This document shows, piece by piece, positions 34,430 to 43,529 of a stretch of DNA of 64,000 nucleotides. The DNA is taken from assembly GCA_903900155.1 (NCBI GenBank), contig CAIUMD010000019.1, positions 49,013 to 113,012 on the forward strand. The letters are read 5' to 3'. The translations under genes were made by a program, and so were the position numbers. Numbering within the stretch: position 1 is the first letter of the stretch; the number at the start of each line of letters is the position of its first letter. This DNA comes from an uncultured Caulobacterales bacterium (GTDB taxonomy: Bacteria > Pseudomonadota > Alphaproteobacteria > Caulobacterales > Caulobacteraceae). Below the pieces are notes generated by a model, which saw nothing but the letters and a program-made list of their open reading frames with translations, searched no databases and was not told where the DNA came from.

Positions 34430-35011
34430 TTAAATTTTTTCGCCTGGGTCGCCGAGGATCTCGGCAAGGCGTTTGCGGGCGCGATAGACGCGGATTTCCA
34501 CAGCCTTGACGCTGAGGCCGAGCAGACGGCCAGTCGCCTGCTGGGAGAGTCCCTCGAATTGGGTGAGGATGAGCGGCTCCTTCAAACCAGTTGGAAGGCT
34601 GGCCACGGCCCGGTCAAGCCTGACCAAGCGCTCCCGGGCGATCAGCGTCGCCTCGGCGTCGTCGGCGGGGTCGGGCCGATTGCGCGCTTCTGCCCCTTCA
34701 GGATCAACCTGCCCCAGGACGATCCGGCGCAGGATGCGCCGGCGCGCCGCGTCGCGGCACTTGTTCAGGGCGATGGCGCGCAGCCAGACGCCCAGCGGAT
34801 GACGACCGTCGAAGCGGCCGAGCGCGCGCCACGCCGACACGAAGGTCTCCTGGACGATATCCAGGGCCGTGTCCGGATCGCCCGTGTAGCGTCGGGCGAA
34901 ACGGAAGAGGTCGGTCTTATGGCGACGCATGATCTGGCCGAACGCAGCGTCCTCGCCGGCGAGTGATCGCGCCGCCAGCTCGACATCGTTGGGCTCGACC
35001 TCGCGCGTCAC
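34430..35011 (-). CDS. ECF sigma factor of an orphan CnrYXH-like module
   Basis: 193 aa with sigma region 2 (DTALDIVQETFVSAWRALGRF, HPLGVWLRAIALNKCRDAARR) and sigma region 4 (LPTGLKEPLILTQFEGLSQQATGRLLGLS). It starts inside the end of the CnrX-like gene (4-base overlap). The gene order anti-sigma - sensor - sigma is the same as at 12670-13960, but no efflux pump follows on this strand. Targets are unknown. Confidence 0.88.
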   Translation of the reverse strand: MTREVEPNDVELAARSLAGEDAAFGQIMRRHKTDLFRFARRYTGDPDTALDIVQETFVSAWRALGRFDGRHPLGVWLRAIALNKCRDAARRRILRRIVLGQVDPEGAEARNRPDPADDAEATLIARERLVRLDRAVASLPTGLKEPLILTQFEGLSQQATGRLLGLSVKAVEIRVYRARKRLAEILGDPGEKI

Positions 35012-35448
35012 CGGTTGTCTTCGGTGAGGACCCGGGTGATGCGCTTGTCGTACTCGGCCGCCTGGGCCGGGGTCAGCACGGTCCGCATCTCCAGAACATG
35101 GAAAACCGTGTCCCTCTGCATCGCCTCCATGGCCCGGTGGAACCGGTCGATCGCGGCCTGGACCTGGGGATTGTACTCATGGCCAGCCTGGATGGCCGCG
35201 GCCAGTTCGGCGTTGGCGGCTCGCAGCTCGGCCTCATGCGCCGCGCGCTTGGCGGCGAAATCGCGCTCCAGGCGATCCAATCGGGCCTTCTGCTCGGCGG
35301 TCAGGTCAAGCTGCTCATGCACGAACTCGTGCAGACTGGCCGGATGGCGCTGATGGACGAAGAACTGGGCGCCCAGCCACGCACCCGCACCGATCGCGAC
35401 CAGCGACAAGGCCAGGGTCATCAGCAGATTGCGCGAGATCAGTCCCAC
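35008..35448 (-). CDS. CnrX-like periplasmic metal sensor, second module
   Basis: 146 aa with an N-terminal membrane helix (LLMTLALSLVAIGAGAWLGA, about 8-27) and a helical periplasmic domain. The CnrX ligand pattern is kept with a two-residue offset: His40 and His44 (HEFVH), Glu61, His117 and Met121 (HVLEM). Start GTG 35448 overlaps the stop TAG of the anti-sigma gene (TAGTG). Predicted to sense nickel/cobalt or a related ion and to signal through the adjacent anti-sigma and sigma pair. Confidence 0.85.
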   Translation of the reverse strand: MGLISRNLLMTLALSLVAIGAGAWLGAQFFVHQRHPASLHEFVHEQLDLTAEQKARLDRLERDFAAKRAAHEAELRAANAELAAAIQAGHEYNPQVQAAIDRFHRAMEAMQRDTVFHVLEMRTVLTPAQAAEYDKRITRVLTEDNR

Positions 35449-35736
35449 TACCGCTGGCCCAGCAGGGTCGACGGCGCAAAGTCACCTTCGACATCAAAGG
35501 CGATCACATCTCGCCGCGCATCGGCCTGGCAGACCGAAGCCGCCCCCAGCGCGCCCCCCCGCCGCCAGCGCCGCCAGCACGACGCCTGCCCGCATGAGCG
35601 CCAACCACGCCTCGATCGAGCGCGCGCGCCGGACCTGACCGATACGCAGCCAAATTCTCGGCTCGATCTGCGAAAGATCAACATCGAAGGGCGCAGTCCG
35701 CAGCGCCTCGAGTTCCTCATCCAGGGCAAACTTCAA
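35448..35736 (-). pseudogene. CnrY-like anti-sigma gene with homopolymer frameshift
   Basis: TTG 35736 with an AGAGGCGG site starts MKFALDEELEALRTAPFDVD, and the frame continues through a membrane segment (ALMRAGVVLAALAAGG). At the run of seven C on the plus strand (35554-35560) the reading frame is lost. With six bases it continues GALGAASVCQADARRDVIAF and then DVEGDFAPSTLLGQR, stopping exactly at the CnrX-like start. The intact reconstruction ends like the first CnrY-like protein. The cause may be mutation, slippage or a sequencing error. If real, the sigma factor would be uncontrolled. Confidence 0.7.
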
Positions 35737-36072
35737 AGTTTCCGCCTCTCTTGGGCTGCGCAGCCGGGCTTGGGGAAATCGCTTTTGGCGGCGCCAACAT
35801 AGCGACGAGCCTTCGGGTCGCAAGCGCCCAACCGTTGGCGCGCAGCGGTTCAGAATCGCGATCACAGCGTCGCGGGAGAAAATGCTCGAGGCAGCCTCAG
35901 CGCCGAGGGGGCGCGCTGATCGTCGAGCTATTACCCCAAGGACGGCCTCGAAAGCCGAAGCCCTCAAGCGGACGCCTGCGAGGCGATTTCCGATGGTTGT
36001 ATTTTATATATATATGTATTTATAGTGGTGATGCCGAGCGCGGTGGGTGCGCCATTTGCGGAGGAGATCAAA
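35737..36072. other. Divergent gap between orphan anti-sigma and decarboxylase genes
   Basis: About 335 bases with no supported gene. The right end is strongly A/T-rich (ATTTTATATATATATG near 36001), probably promoter DNA for the decarboxylase-like gene. The rest shows no element I recognise, and no TGCGTAA copy. Confidence 0.4.
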
Positions 36073-37437
36073 ATGCAGCGGTCATATAGCAAGAGCACGT
36101 CGCATCCGTTCCCCAGCAGCTATCGCACGGGATGGCTGCCCGAACCTGGCAGCACCGCCTGGTCGAAATTCCACAAGCATGTCGAAGATGAGGTCCGCGC
36201 CTTTGACGGCCCGCTGGCCCCGCCCGTCCAGGAGCTGCTGGACTTTCTGACGGACAATCCGGTGGTTTCCTACCTGATGGCCAATGCCTGTCGGCAGAAC
36301 GAAACCATGCTGAACACGCCGAACCTCGATACGGACGGCGTCCCTATCCCCCGCATCCCCGACGCCCAATTCTTCGCGGCCGTCTGCAACTTTCTGCTGA
36401 CCTGGTGGCCGCGCTACATCGATGACGATCTGGTGGGCCTGCCGTTCTCGGGCTTCACGGTCGGGATCGACCCGACCCTGTCCGGATCGCAACTGCTGGG
36501 CCTGCCGCAGTTCAACGAGAAGATGGGACAGGTCCTGAACCAATGGCACCAGTTCCTGGGGTCACCGGCCTCGGCCGGGGGGTTCTCCAAGGAAGGCGAG
36601 CAGTGGTTATCCCCCAAGGCCAAGGAGTCTTATCAATTCGACCTCTGGCAAAAGGACAACGAAACGCTGCCCTATTGGAATTCCTGGAATTCCTTCTTCA
36701 CGCGCAATTTCAAGGATCCGCAATCGGCTCGCCCCATCGCCGATCCTCAATCGAACCAAACCGTCATCTGCCCGAACGATGGATCGCTGTTCCGCTGGGA
36801 CTGGAATGTCGCGGCCGACAACACGTTCTGGTTCAAGGACATGAACTACTCGTTGCGCGATATCTTGAGTTCTCCGATCCCAGAACAGCAGTCGATCATC
36901 GACCAGTTCGGCCTCGTCGACATGTTCGCTGGTGGTTATGTTTTCCAGACCTACCTGAACCCCTACAACTTCCACCGTTGGTGGGTTCCGGTGAACGGCA
37001 AGGTCCTGTTCGACCCGATCTGTATTCCGGGCGCCTATTTCAACAAGCTGGTCCTGCCCGATTTCGGCGGCGCGACCACGGCGTCGTTGCCCTATCTGAC
37101 CGAGGTGAACGCCCGCGGCCTGATCGTCTTCGAGACCGCGGACTACGGCCGCGTGTGCTGCATTCCCCTGGGCATGAGCGAAGTCTCGACGATCGCCTTC
37201 GATGGACAGATGACGCAGGGCGCTTCGGTCAAGAAGGGCCAGGAAATGGGCATGTTCAACTATGGCGGCTCGTCCTTCGCCATCATCTACGAGAACCTTC
37301 CCGACAAGCAACTGGTCTTCATGGATGCCGACGGCAATCACTATCCGCAACGCCCGCAGACGGCGACCAGCAGTTCCGGCGCCGGTGGCAACGTGACCAA
37401 CATCGGCGCTCAGATCGGCGTCTGGTACTCTCGCTAG
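36073..37437 (+). CDS. Phosphatidylserine-decarboxylase-like pyruvoyl enzyme
   Basis: 454 aa, longer than bacterial Psd and without a membrane anchor. An N-terminal PSDC-type domain (about 20-180) precedes the PSD-like domain. Catalytic-type features are NDGSLFRWDW, FHRWWVPVNG, and the self-cleavage site GGSS at about 398-401, in place of the LGST of true PS decarboxylases. Cleavage there would give a pyruvoyl group. Relatives with altered motifs include amino-acid decarboxylases such as the fungal tryptophan enzyme PsiD, so the substrate may be an amino acid rather than a lipid. ATG 36073 has a GGAGGAG site. It forms an operon with the C69 peptidase. Confidence 0.82.
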   Translation: MQRSYSKSTSHPFPSSYRTGWLPEPGSTAWSKFHKHVEDEVRAFDGPLAPPVQELLDFLTDNPVVSYLMANACRQNETMLNTPNLDTDGVPIPRIPDAQFFAAVCNFLLTWWPRYIDDDLVGLPFSGFTVGIDPTLSGSQLLGLPQFNEKMGQVLNQWHQFLGSPASAGGFSKEGEQWLSPKAKESYQFDLWQKDNETLPYWNSWNSFFTRNFKDPQSARPIADPQSNQTVICPNDGSLFRWDWNVAADNTFWFKDMNYSLRDILSSPIPEQQSIIDQFGLVDMFAGGYVFQTYLNPYNFHRWWVPVNGKVLFDPICIPGAYFNKLVLPDFGGATTASLPYLTEVNARGLIVFETADYGRVCCIPLGMSEVSTIAFDGQMTQGASVKKGQEMGMFNYGGSSFAIIYENLPDKQLVFMDADGNHYPQRPQTATSSSGAGGNVTNIGAQIGVWYSR

Positions 37438-37452
37438 GTATCGGAGCGCGAC

Positions 37453-39111
37453 ATGTGCACGACCATGATCTTCACCAAAGGCGCATGCGCCGATGGCGCC
37501 ATGCGTGTGACCCACTCCGACGACAACGAGCTGTCGGATCAGAGGATCATCTATGTTCCCGCCCAGCACCATCAGCCGGGCGCACAGCGTGCGGTCGTGG
37601 CCGGCGCGAACGACGCCTATCCGCGCCTGGTCACGGACCAGCGCGGGCCTAACTACGCGCTAGAGGGTTATCCGCCGACGCCAGCGATCGATCACATTCC
37701 CCAGGCTGCCCATACCTACGCATACTTCGACGGCAGCTATGGAATCATGAACGAACACAACCTGATGTTCGGCGAATGCACCAACGGGGCGAAGTATCAG
37801 CCCGACTATGTTTCGCAGGAGGACGCCGCCACGCGCGGCGTCCAGTGCAGGCTGTTCTATAGCGCCGAACTCTCCCGCATCGCCCTGGAGCGCTGCACCA
37901 AGGCGCGCCAGGCGGTCGAGTTGATGGGCGCGCTCATCGACGAGTACGGTTATTTCTCCACCGGCGAAACCCTGCTCGTCGGCGACGAGGACGAGGCCTG
38001 GGTGTTCGAGATGTGCGCCCTGCCCGATGAGGTCGATCACTCGGCCTGGGCGGCTCAAAGGGTTCCTGACGGCCACCTGTTCGTCGCCGCCAACGAATTT
38101 CGCATCCGCACGCTGGAAAAAGGCAATCCGGACCAGATGTGGTCGAAGCACCTGGAACCGGGCGCCGAGAAGGCGGGATGGTGGAAGCCTTCGGACGGGC
38201 CGGTCGACTGGCTGCCGACGATCAGCGACGGCGAATACTCCCACCCCTACTATTCGTTGCGCCGAGTCTGGCGGGTCTTCGATCGCGCCAATCCCGATCT
38301 TGGCCTGAGCCCCTGGGTCAACGGCGGCGGCTACACCACCGACTATCCGTTTTCGGCGCCGCCACAGCGTCCCCTCGAGCGGCGAGAGATTTTCGATCTC
38401 TATCGCGATCACTACGAGGGCACGGAGTTTGATCTGACCAAAGGGATCGCGGCCGGTCCCTATGGCGATCCGCATCGCTTCATCGGGCCTTATGACGGGG
38501 CCCAGAACAACGTCTCGCATGAGAAGATGTATGGCGCGTGGGAACGCTCGATCTCCATTTTCTATCAGGGCTACCTGACCGTCTGCGAGGTCCGTCCCGA
38601 TGCGCCGGATCTCACCAAAGGCGTCTGCTGGTTCGGGCCCGACGTGGCCTACACGACCTGTTTTGCGCCCTTTCCGGCCAAGATGCTCGACCTGCCCAAG
38701 GCCTACCAGACGGGTGATCCCCAGGTCTTCAGTCGCGACAGCGCCTGGTGGGCCTTCGATTTCGTCGCTAACTGGTCGCGATTGAACTTCCAGCGCATGT
38801 GCAAGGCCGATATCCGGCCACTACAGCGGGAACTGGAGAAGGAAGGCGAAAGCGCGCTGGCCCAGTGGGACAAGGAAGCTCTGGACCCAGAAGCCTTGAC
38901 CCGTCTGGCGACGACATTCTCGTCGGCCTTGGTCCAGCAATGGTGGCGACTGTCCGACCAACTCATTGCCAAATATTCGGATGGATACGTCAATGGAACC
39001 TTGGGTCGACCTCAGAATACGGCTCCGACGCCCCTCGGATATCCGTCCGAATGGCTTGGAAGGACCAACTATGCGAACGGCCCAACGACATACGACATGA
39101 AACTGGCCTGA
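37453..39111 (+). CDS. C69-family peptidase (dipeptidase-like Ntn hydrolase)
   Basis: 552 aa. The N-terminus MCTTMIF puts Cys2 at the front after Met removal, the catalytic nucleophile of family C69/PepD. Family features include THSDDNE and YGIMNEHNLMFGECTN early on, and NNVSHEKMYGAWERSIS later. The length is normal for the larger C69 members. It has no signal peptide, so it acts in the cytoplasm. It starts 15 bases after the decarboxylase-like gene with a GGAG-type site, indicating one operon. Together they could release an amino acid from a peptide and decarboxylate it (inference). Confidence 0.88.
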   Translation: MCTTMIFTKGACADGAMRVTHSDDNELSDQRIIYVPAQHHQPGAQRAVVAGANDAYPRLVTDQRGPNYALEGYPPTPAIDHIPQAAHTYAYFDGSYGIMNEHNLMFGECTNGAKYQPDYVSQEDAATRGVQCRLFYSAELSRIALERCTKARQAVELMGALIDEYGYFSTGETLLVGDEDEAWVFEMCALPDEVDHSAWAAQRVPDGHLFVAANEFRIRTLEKGNPDQMWSKHLEPGAEKAGWWKPSDGPVDWLPTISDGEYSHPYYSLRRVWRVFDRANPDLGLSPWVNGGGYTTDYPFSAPPQRPLERREIFDLYRDHYEGTEFDLTKGIAAGPYGDPHRFIGPYDGAQNNVSHEKMYGAWERSISIFYQGYLTVCEVRPDAPDLTKGVCWFGPDVAYTTCFAPFPAKMLDLPKAYQTGDPQVFSRDSAWWAFDFVANWSRLNFQRMCKADIRPLQRELEKEGESALAQWDKEALDPEALTRLATTFSSALVQQWWRLSDQLIAKYSDGYVNGTLGRPQNTAPTPLGYPSEWLGRTNYANGPTTYDMKLA

Positions 39112-39297
39112 CTTGCCACGCGCTCCATGCCGCGGCCCCTGATCAATGGCGCTTCAAATTCCTCGCCTGGCTTCGGTCCAGCATCGCGCCCGCCACCTCT
39201 TGCGGCTTGGACGCCAATTATCGACCTTCACCATCGCGTCATCGTTGCGCCAGAGGCGGACATCAACGCCCTTGCCGCCTTCAGACGTTTCGGGACG

Positions 39298-42200
39298 TTA
39301 TGCTCCGTGCTTTTCCCGCGCTGGGAGCGGGCCCACGAACGGTCCAGCGAACAGCCGGCCTATGCGCTTCTCGAACCCATCCACGAAGTTGAAGACCACC
39401 GGCACGACCAGCAGGCTGAGGAACGTCGAGGTCAGCAGGCCACCGATCACGGCGATCGCCATGGGTTGACGGAAGCTGGCGTCAGCGCCCAGGCCCAGCG
39501 CGATCGGGGCCATGCCGGCGACCATCGCCACCGTGGTCATGATGATCGGACGCGCGCGCTTGTGACAGGCGTCGACTAGCGCCGCCTGTCGCGAGAGGCC
39601 CTTGTCTTTCATCCCGACAAGCGCGTACTCGACCAACAGGATCGAGTTCTTCGATACGATGCCCATCAGCATCACCAGGCCGATCATGGCCGGCATGCTC
39701 AGCGAACTGCGCGCCAGCAGCAGCGCCACAAAGGCGCCGCCGATCGACAGCGGCAGCGCCGACAGGATGGTGACCGGCTGCAGGAAGTCGCGAAACAACA
39801 AAACCAGAACGCAGTAGATGCAGAGCACCCCGGCGATCAGGGCGGTGACGAACCCGACGCCCAGTTCCTCCCCCATCTCCGCCCCGCCTGCCGGGATCAG
39901 GGACACGCCCGAGGGCATGGCCTGGAGGACAGGCAGCGCGTTCACCCTGGCCATCGCCTCGCCCAGCGGCACGCCGTTCATATCGGCGGTGATGGTCACA
40001 TGACGGCGGCGGTCGAAGCGGTCGATCCGCGAGGGCCCGCTCTCGACCGCGATGTCGGCGATGCTGGCCAGCGGCACGGGCCCGTCGCGCCCGGCCACCC
40101 GCAACGCGCCGACGGTTAGCGGATCACGGCGCGCCGCGTCGGCGATACGGGTACGGATGAACAGCTGTCGCGACTCCAGGTTCAGGCGCGCGACCTGGGC
40201 ATTGAAGTCCCCGCTGGTGGCGATGCGGACGGTCTCGCCGATCGCCTCGGCCGTGACGCCCAGCTCGGCCGCTCGTCGCGGGTCGGGCCGGATGACGATC
40301 TCCTGCCGCTCCAGGCTGGCGGTCGAGCCGATGTTCGACAGGCCGGGGATGGTCCGCATCTCGCGCTCCAGGCGCCGGACGGTCGCCTGCAGCATGCGCG
40401 GGTCGTCGCCGGCCAGGATCAGGTCCAGCCGGCCCGCGCCGCCGTCCCCGACCGCGAAACGGGCGCCCGGGACCGTCTTGAGCCGCTCCCCGATCACCGC
40501 CTCGATCACCGTCTTGGCCGGACGATCCTCGCGCGGCGACAGGCTGAGGGTAAGGGCCGCGCGACGCACCTCGGGCGCGCCGCCAGAATCGTCGCCCCCG
40601 CCTTGCCCTATCGCGGCGAAGATCCCTCGCACGCCGTCAACGCCGCTCAGAACCTGGCGCACGTCCTCGGCCGCCGCCGCCGTGGCGTCCATCCCGCTGC
40701 CGGGCGCCAGCTCGACGGACACCTCGGTGAGGCTGCGGTTGTCCGGTGGCAGAAAGCCCGTCGGGATCAGGGGCGTGAGCGCCAGCGAACCGGCCAGGAA
40801 GGCTACGGTCGCCGCGGCCGTGATCCGAGGATGCGACAGGCACCACTCGACGGCCGACAGGTAGCGGCGCATCGCCCAGCTGTCCTCGGACCTGCGCATG
40901 ACGGTCTCCCTCAGGAAATAGACCGCCAACATCGGCGTCAGCAGGCGCGCAACCATCAATGAAGCCAGCACCGCGATCACCGCCGTCCAGCCGAACGGCT
41001 TGAAGATCAGCCCCGCGAAGCCGGGCATCATCGCGGTCGGCAGGAAGACGGCGACCAGGCTCAGGGTGGTGGCGATCACCGGCATGGCGATCTCGTTCAC
41101 CGCTTCCTCGGTCGCCTCGCGGACCGGCTTGCCCAGCCGCATATGGCGCTCGATGTTCTCGACCTCGACGATGGCGTCGTCGACCAGGACGCCGATGACC
41201 ACCGCCAGGGCCAGCAAGGTCAGGGTATTCAGCGAGTAGCCGAACACCGCCATCGCCGCGAAGGTCGGCAGGATCGACAGCGGCAGGGCCGTGGCGACGA
41301 TCAGGGTGGCCCGCCCGTCACGCAGGAACAGCCAGACCACAATGACGGCCAGCAGCGCGCCCTCGTACAGCATCGACATCGAGCCGTGGTACTGCTCGAG
41401 CGTGTAGTCGACCGCCCCGCCGACGGGCTGCAAAGCCAGGCCCGGCGTCTTGCCCATCTGCTGGTTCAGGACCGCGTAGACGCCCCTGGCGACCCGGGTC
41501 TCGTCCGCGCCCCGGGCCCGGTAGACTTGGAAGCCCACCACAGGCTTGCCGTCCAGGAAAGCCGCCTGGGTGCGCTCGGCCGCGCCGTCCTCGATACTGG
41601 CCAGCTGGTCCAGGCGCGCTTGGCGACCATCGGCCAACACGATCGGCAGCGCCGCCAGGTCCGAGGCCTGGCCGACTATCGCCACGGTGCGGATCGACTG
41701 CTCTTGCCCTCCCAGTTGGCCGCGTCCGCCCGACGACTGTTGCTGGACCTGTCGCAGGGCGCGGGAGACGTCGCCTGCGGTCACGCCCAGGGCGGCCATG
41801 CGCGTGGGATCGACGGTGACGCGCACCTCACGGGTGACCCCACCCAGCCGCTCGACCTTGCCAACGCCGGGCACGGCGCGGATCGCCTTGCCCAGAGCGC
41901 CATCCACGAACCACGAGAGCTCGGTCTCGTCCATGCGCGAGGACTGCACGGCGTAGATCAGCACTGGGGCCGTGCCGAACGTTACCGCCTCGACGGTCGG
42001 CTGCAGCATGTCGGCAGGCAGGTCCGAGCGGATGCCGTCCACCGCGTCCTTGGTCTGAATCAGGGCGTTGGACAACGGCTTGTCGAGCACGAAGCTGGCC
42101 TCGACCTGAACCGCTCCGTCGGTGATCGCGGTCGTGACGTGGCGCACGCCGTCGACCGCCGCCAGCGCGTCCTCGACGGGCCGGGCGATCTCGGTCTCGA

Positions 42201-42375
42201 GTTGGGCGGGGGTCGCGCCGGGCAGGCTGGCCCTGACGCTGACCGACGGCGGCGACAGGTCCGGCAGATCCTGAATGGCCATCAGGTTGAAGGCGCGAAG
42301 ACCCGCCAGCGACAGCAGCAGGAAAAGCAGGATGACCGGAATGGGATTGCGGATCGACCAGGCGGCGAAGTTCAT
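39298..42375 (-). CDS. HAE-type RND efflux transporter
   Basis: 1025 aa inner-membrane proton-driven pump of the AcrB-like superfamily. TM4 has the drug-pump DD pair (GVLVDDAIVEVEN), unlike the metal-type D-x5-D of the other pump. The N-terminus IRNPIPVILLFLLLSLAGLRA and the QDLPDLSPPSVSV segment are typical. It overlaps its adaptor by 4 bases and is the last gene of an outer-membrane factor - adaptor - pump operon. The substrate is unknown, probably organic compounds. Confidence 0.93.
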   Translation of the reverse strand: MNFAAWSIRNPIPVILLFLLLSLAGLRAFNLMAIQDLPDLSPPSVSVRASLPGATPAQLETEIARPVEDALAAVDGVRHVTTAITDGAVQVEASFVLDKPLSNALIQTKDAVDGIRSDLPADMLQPTVEAVTFGTAPVLIYAVQSSRMDETELSWFVDGALGKAIRAVPGVGKVERLGGVTREVRVTVDPTRMAALGVTAGDVSRALRQVQQQSSGGRGQLGGQEQSIRTVAIVGQASDLAALPIVLADGRQARLDQLASIEDGAAERTQAAFLDGKPVVGFQVYRARGADETRVARGVYAVLNQQMGKTPGLALQPVGGAVDYTLEQYHGSMSMLYEGALLAVIVVWLFLRDGRATLIVATALPLSILPTFAAMAVFGYSLNTLTLLALAVVIGVLVDDAIVEVENIERHMRLGKPVREATEEAVNEIAMPVIATTLSLVAVFLPTAMMPGFAGLIFKPFGWTAVIAVLASLMVARLLTPMLAVYFLRETVMRRSEDSWAMRRYLSAVEWCLSHPRITAAATVAFLAGSLALTPLIPTGFLPPDNRSLTEVSVELAPGSGMDATAAAAEDVRQVLSGVDGVRGIFAAIGQGGGDDSGGAPEVRRAALTLSLSPREDRPAKTVIEAVIGERLKTVPGARFAVGDGGAGRLDLILAGDDPRMLQATVRRLEREMRTIPGLSNIGSTASLERQEIVIRPDPRRAAELGVTAEAIGETVRIATSGDFNAQVARLNLESRQLFIRTRIADAARRDPLTVGALRVAGRDGPVPLASIADIAVESGPSRIDRFDRRRHVTITADMNGVPLGEAMARVNALPVLQAMPSGVSLIPAGGAEMGEELGVGFVTALIAGVLCIYCVLVLLFRDFLQPVTILSALPLSIGGAFVALLLARSSLSMPAMIGLVMLMGIVSKNSILLVEYALVGMKDKGLSRQAALVDACHKRARPIIMTTVAMVAGMAPIALGLGADASFRQPMAIAVIGGLLTSTFLSLLVVPVVFNFVDGFEKRIGRLFAGPFVGPLPAREKHGA

Positions 42376-43529
42376 CGGCGGTCTCCCTGGGAGCGCTTTT
42401 CCTGGCTGCCGGCCACGCGGACCACGTCGCCGTCGTTGAGGAAGCCCGCGCCGCTGAGCACCAGGCGCTCGGTTCCGGTCAGGCCGCTCAAAATCTCGAT
42501 CGCGGAGTTGTCCCGTCGTCCGGTCCTAACGCGACGCATGCGGATGCCGGGCGGGCCGAGTTGCATGTCGACCATCATCACGTAACTGCGCCCTTCGCGG
42601 ATCACGACGCACTGCGCCGGCACGATGAGGGCCGGGGTCATGCCGACGGTAATGGCCCCTGCGACATACATGCCTGCCAGCGCCTGGCCGCCCCGCGCGA
42701 CATCGGCATAGACCAGGCCCAGGCGAGACGGGGCGTCCATCGCCGGCCCCAGCCTTCGCACGACGGCGCCGTCCCGAGTTCCATCGGGCAGTGAAAGGGT
42801 GACGAACTGCCCTACCGCGACATCGCGCAATTGCTCGGCCGTCAGCTCACCCCGCCATTCCAGCCGATTGCGGCGGATCATGCGAAACAACTCCTGGCCG
42901 GCCGGGGCCACCGCGCCCAGCGTCGCGCTCCGCGCGGTGATCACACCGTCGTCAGGCGCCAGCACGGCGGTGTAGCGCAGCTCCAGGCGCTTGGCGGCCA
43001 GCAGGGCGGACGCCGCCTTGGCCTCGGTCTCGGCGGCCAGCACCTCCTGCTCGCTGACGCCGCCGCTGGCGCGCAGGACCTGAGCCCGCCGGCTATTGAT
43101 CTGGGCCTGATCGTGACGCGCCAGCAGTTGGGCCTCCTCGGCGCGCAGCAGGGCCGGATTGAGCCGAGCCAGCACTTGGCCGCGCCGGACCTGATCGCCG
43201 ACCTCGACGTTCACCTCGACCAGCTGATAGCTGCCGATCTGCGTGCCGACGCTGGCCTCCTGCCAGGGTGCGACGACACCGGACGCCGCAACGGTGCGGG
43301 GCCAGATGACCCGCTGGGGCGAGGCCGTGGTGACCGTCAGGCTAGGGACCGCCCGGACCGGCGTGGGCGCGTCAGCCCGTCGTCCCGTCCACAGGATCAG
43401 TCCCGCGGCGGCCGCCGCCAGCAGCACCGCCCCCACGACGAGCCGACCGTTGACCAGGCTGAGGAGACGTCGGCCCCTGAAAGGAGCGACGGCCGATCGA
43501 TCCCTCATCAGCGATACTTCCTTGTTCAT
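42372..43529 (-). CDS. RND periplasmic adaptor protein
   Basis: 385 aa membrane-fusion protein with an anchor segment (about 28-50; LVVGAVLLAAAAAGLILW), lipoyl half-motifs (EVNVEVGDQVRRGQVLARL and YTAVLAPDDGVITARSATLG), a short helical hairpin and a beta-barrel. Start ATG 43529 has an AGGAAGAAT site. It overlaps both neighbours by 4 bases, so the three genes are translationally coupled. Confidence 0.92.
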   Translation of the reverse strand: MNKEVSLMRDRSAVAPFRGRRLLSLVNGRLVVGAVLLAAAAAGLILWTGRRADAPTPVRAVPSLTVTTASPQRVIWPRTVAASGVVAPWQEASVGTQIGSYQLVEVNVEVGDQVRRGQVLARLNPALLRAEEAQLLARHDQAQINSRRAQVLRASGGVSEQEVLAAETEAKAASALLAAKRLELRYTAVLAPDDGVITARSATLGAVAPAGQELFRMIRRNRLEWRGELTAEQLRDVAVGQFVTLSLPDGTRDGAVVRRLGPAMDAPSRLGLVYADVARGGQALAGMYVAGAITVGMTPALIVPAQCVVIREGRSYVMMVDMQLGPPGIRMRRVRTGRRDNSAIEILSGLTGTERLVLSGAGFLNDGDVVRVAGSQEKRSQGDRR

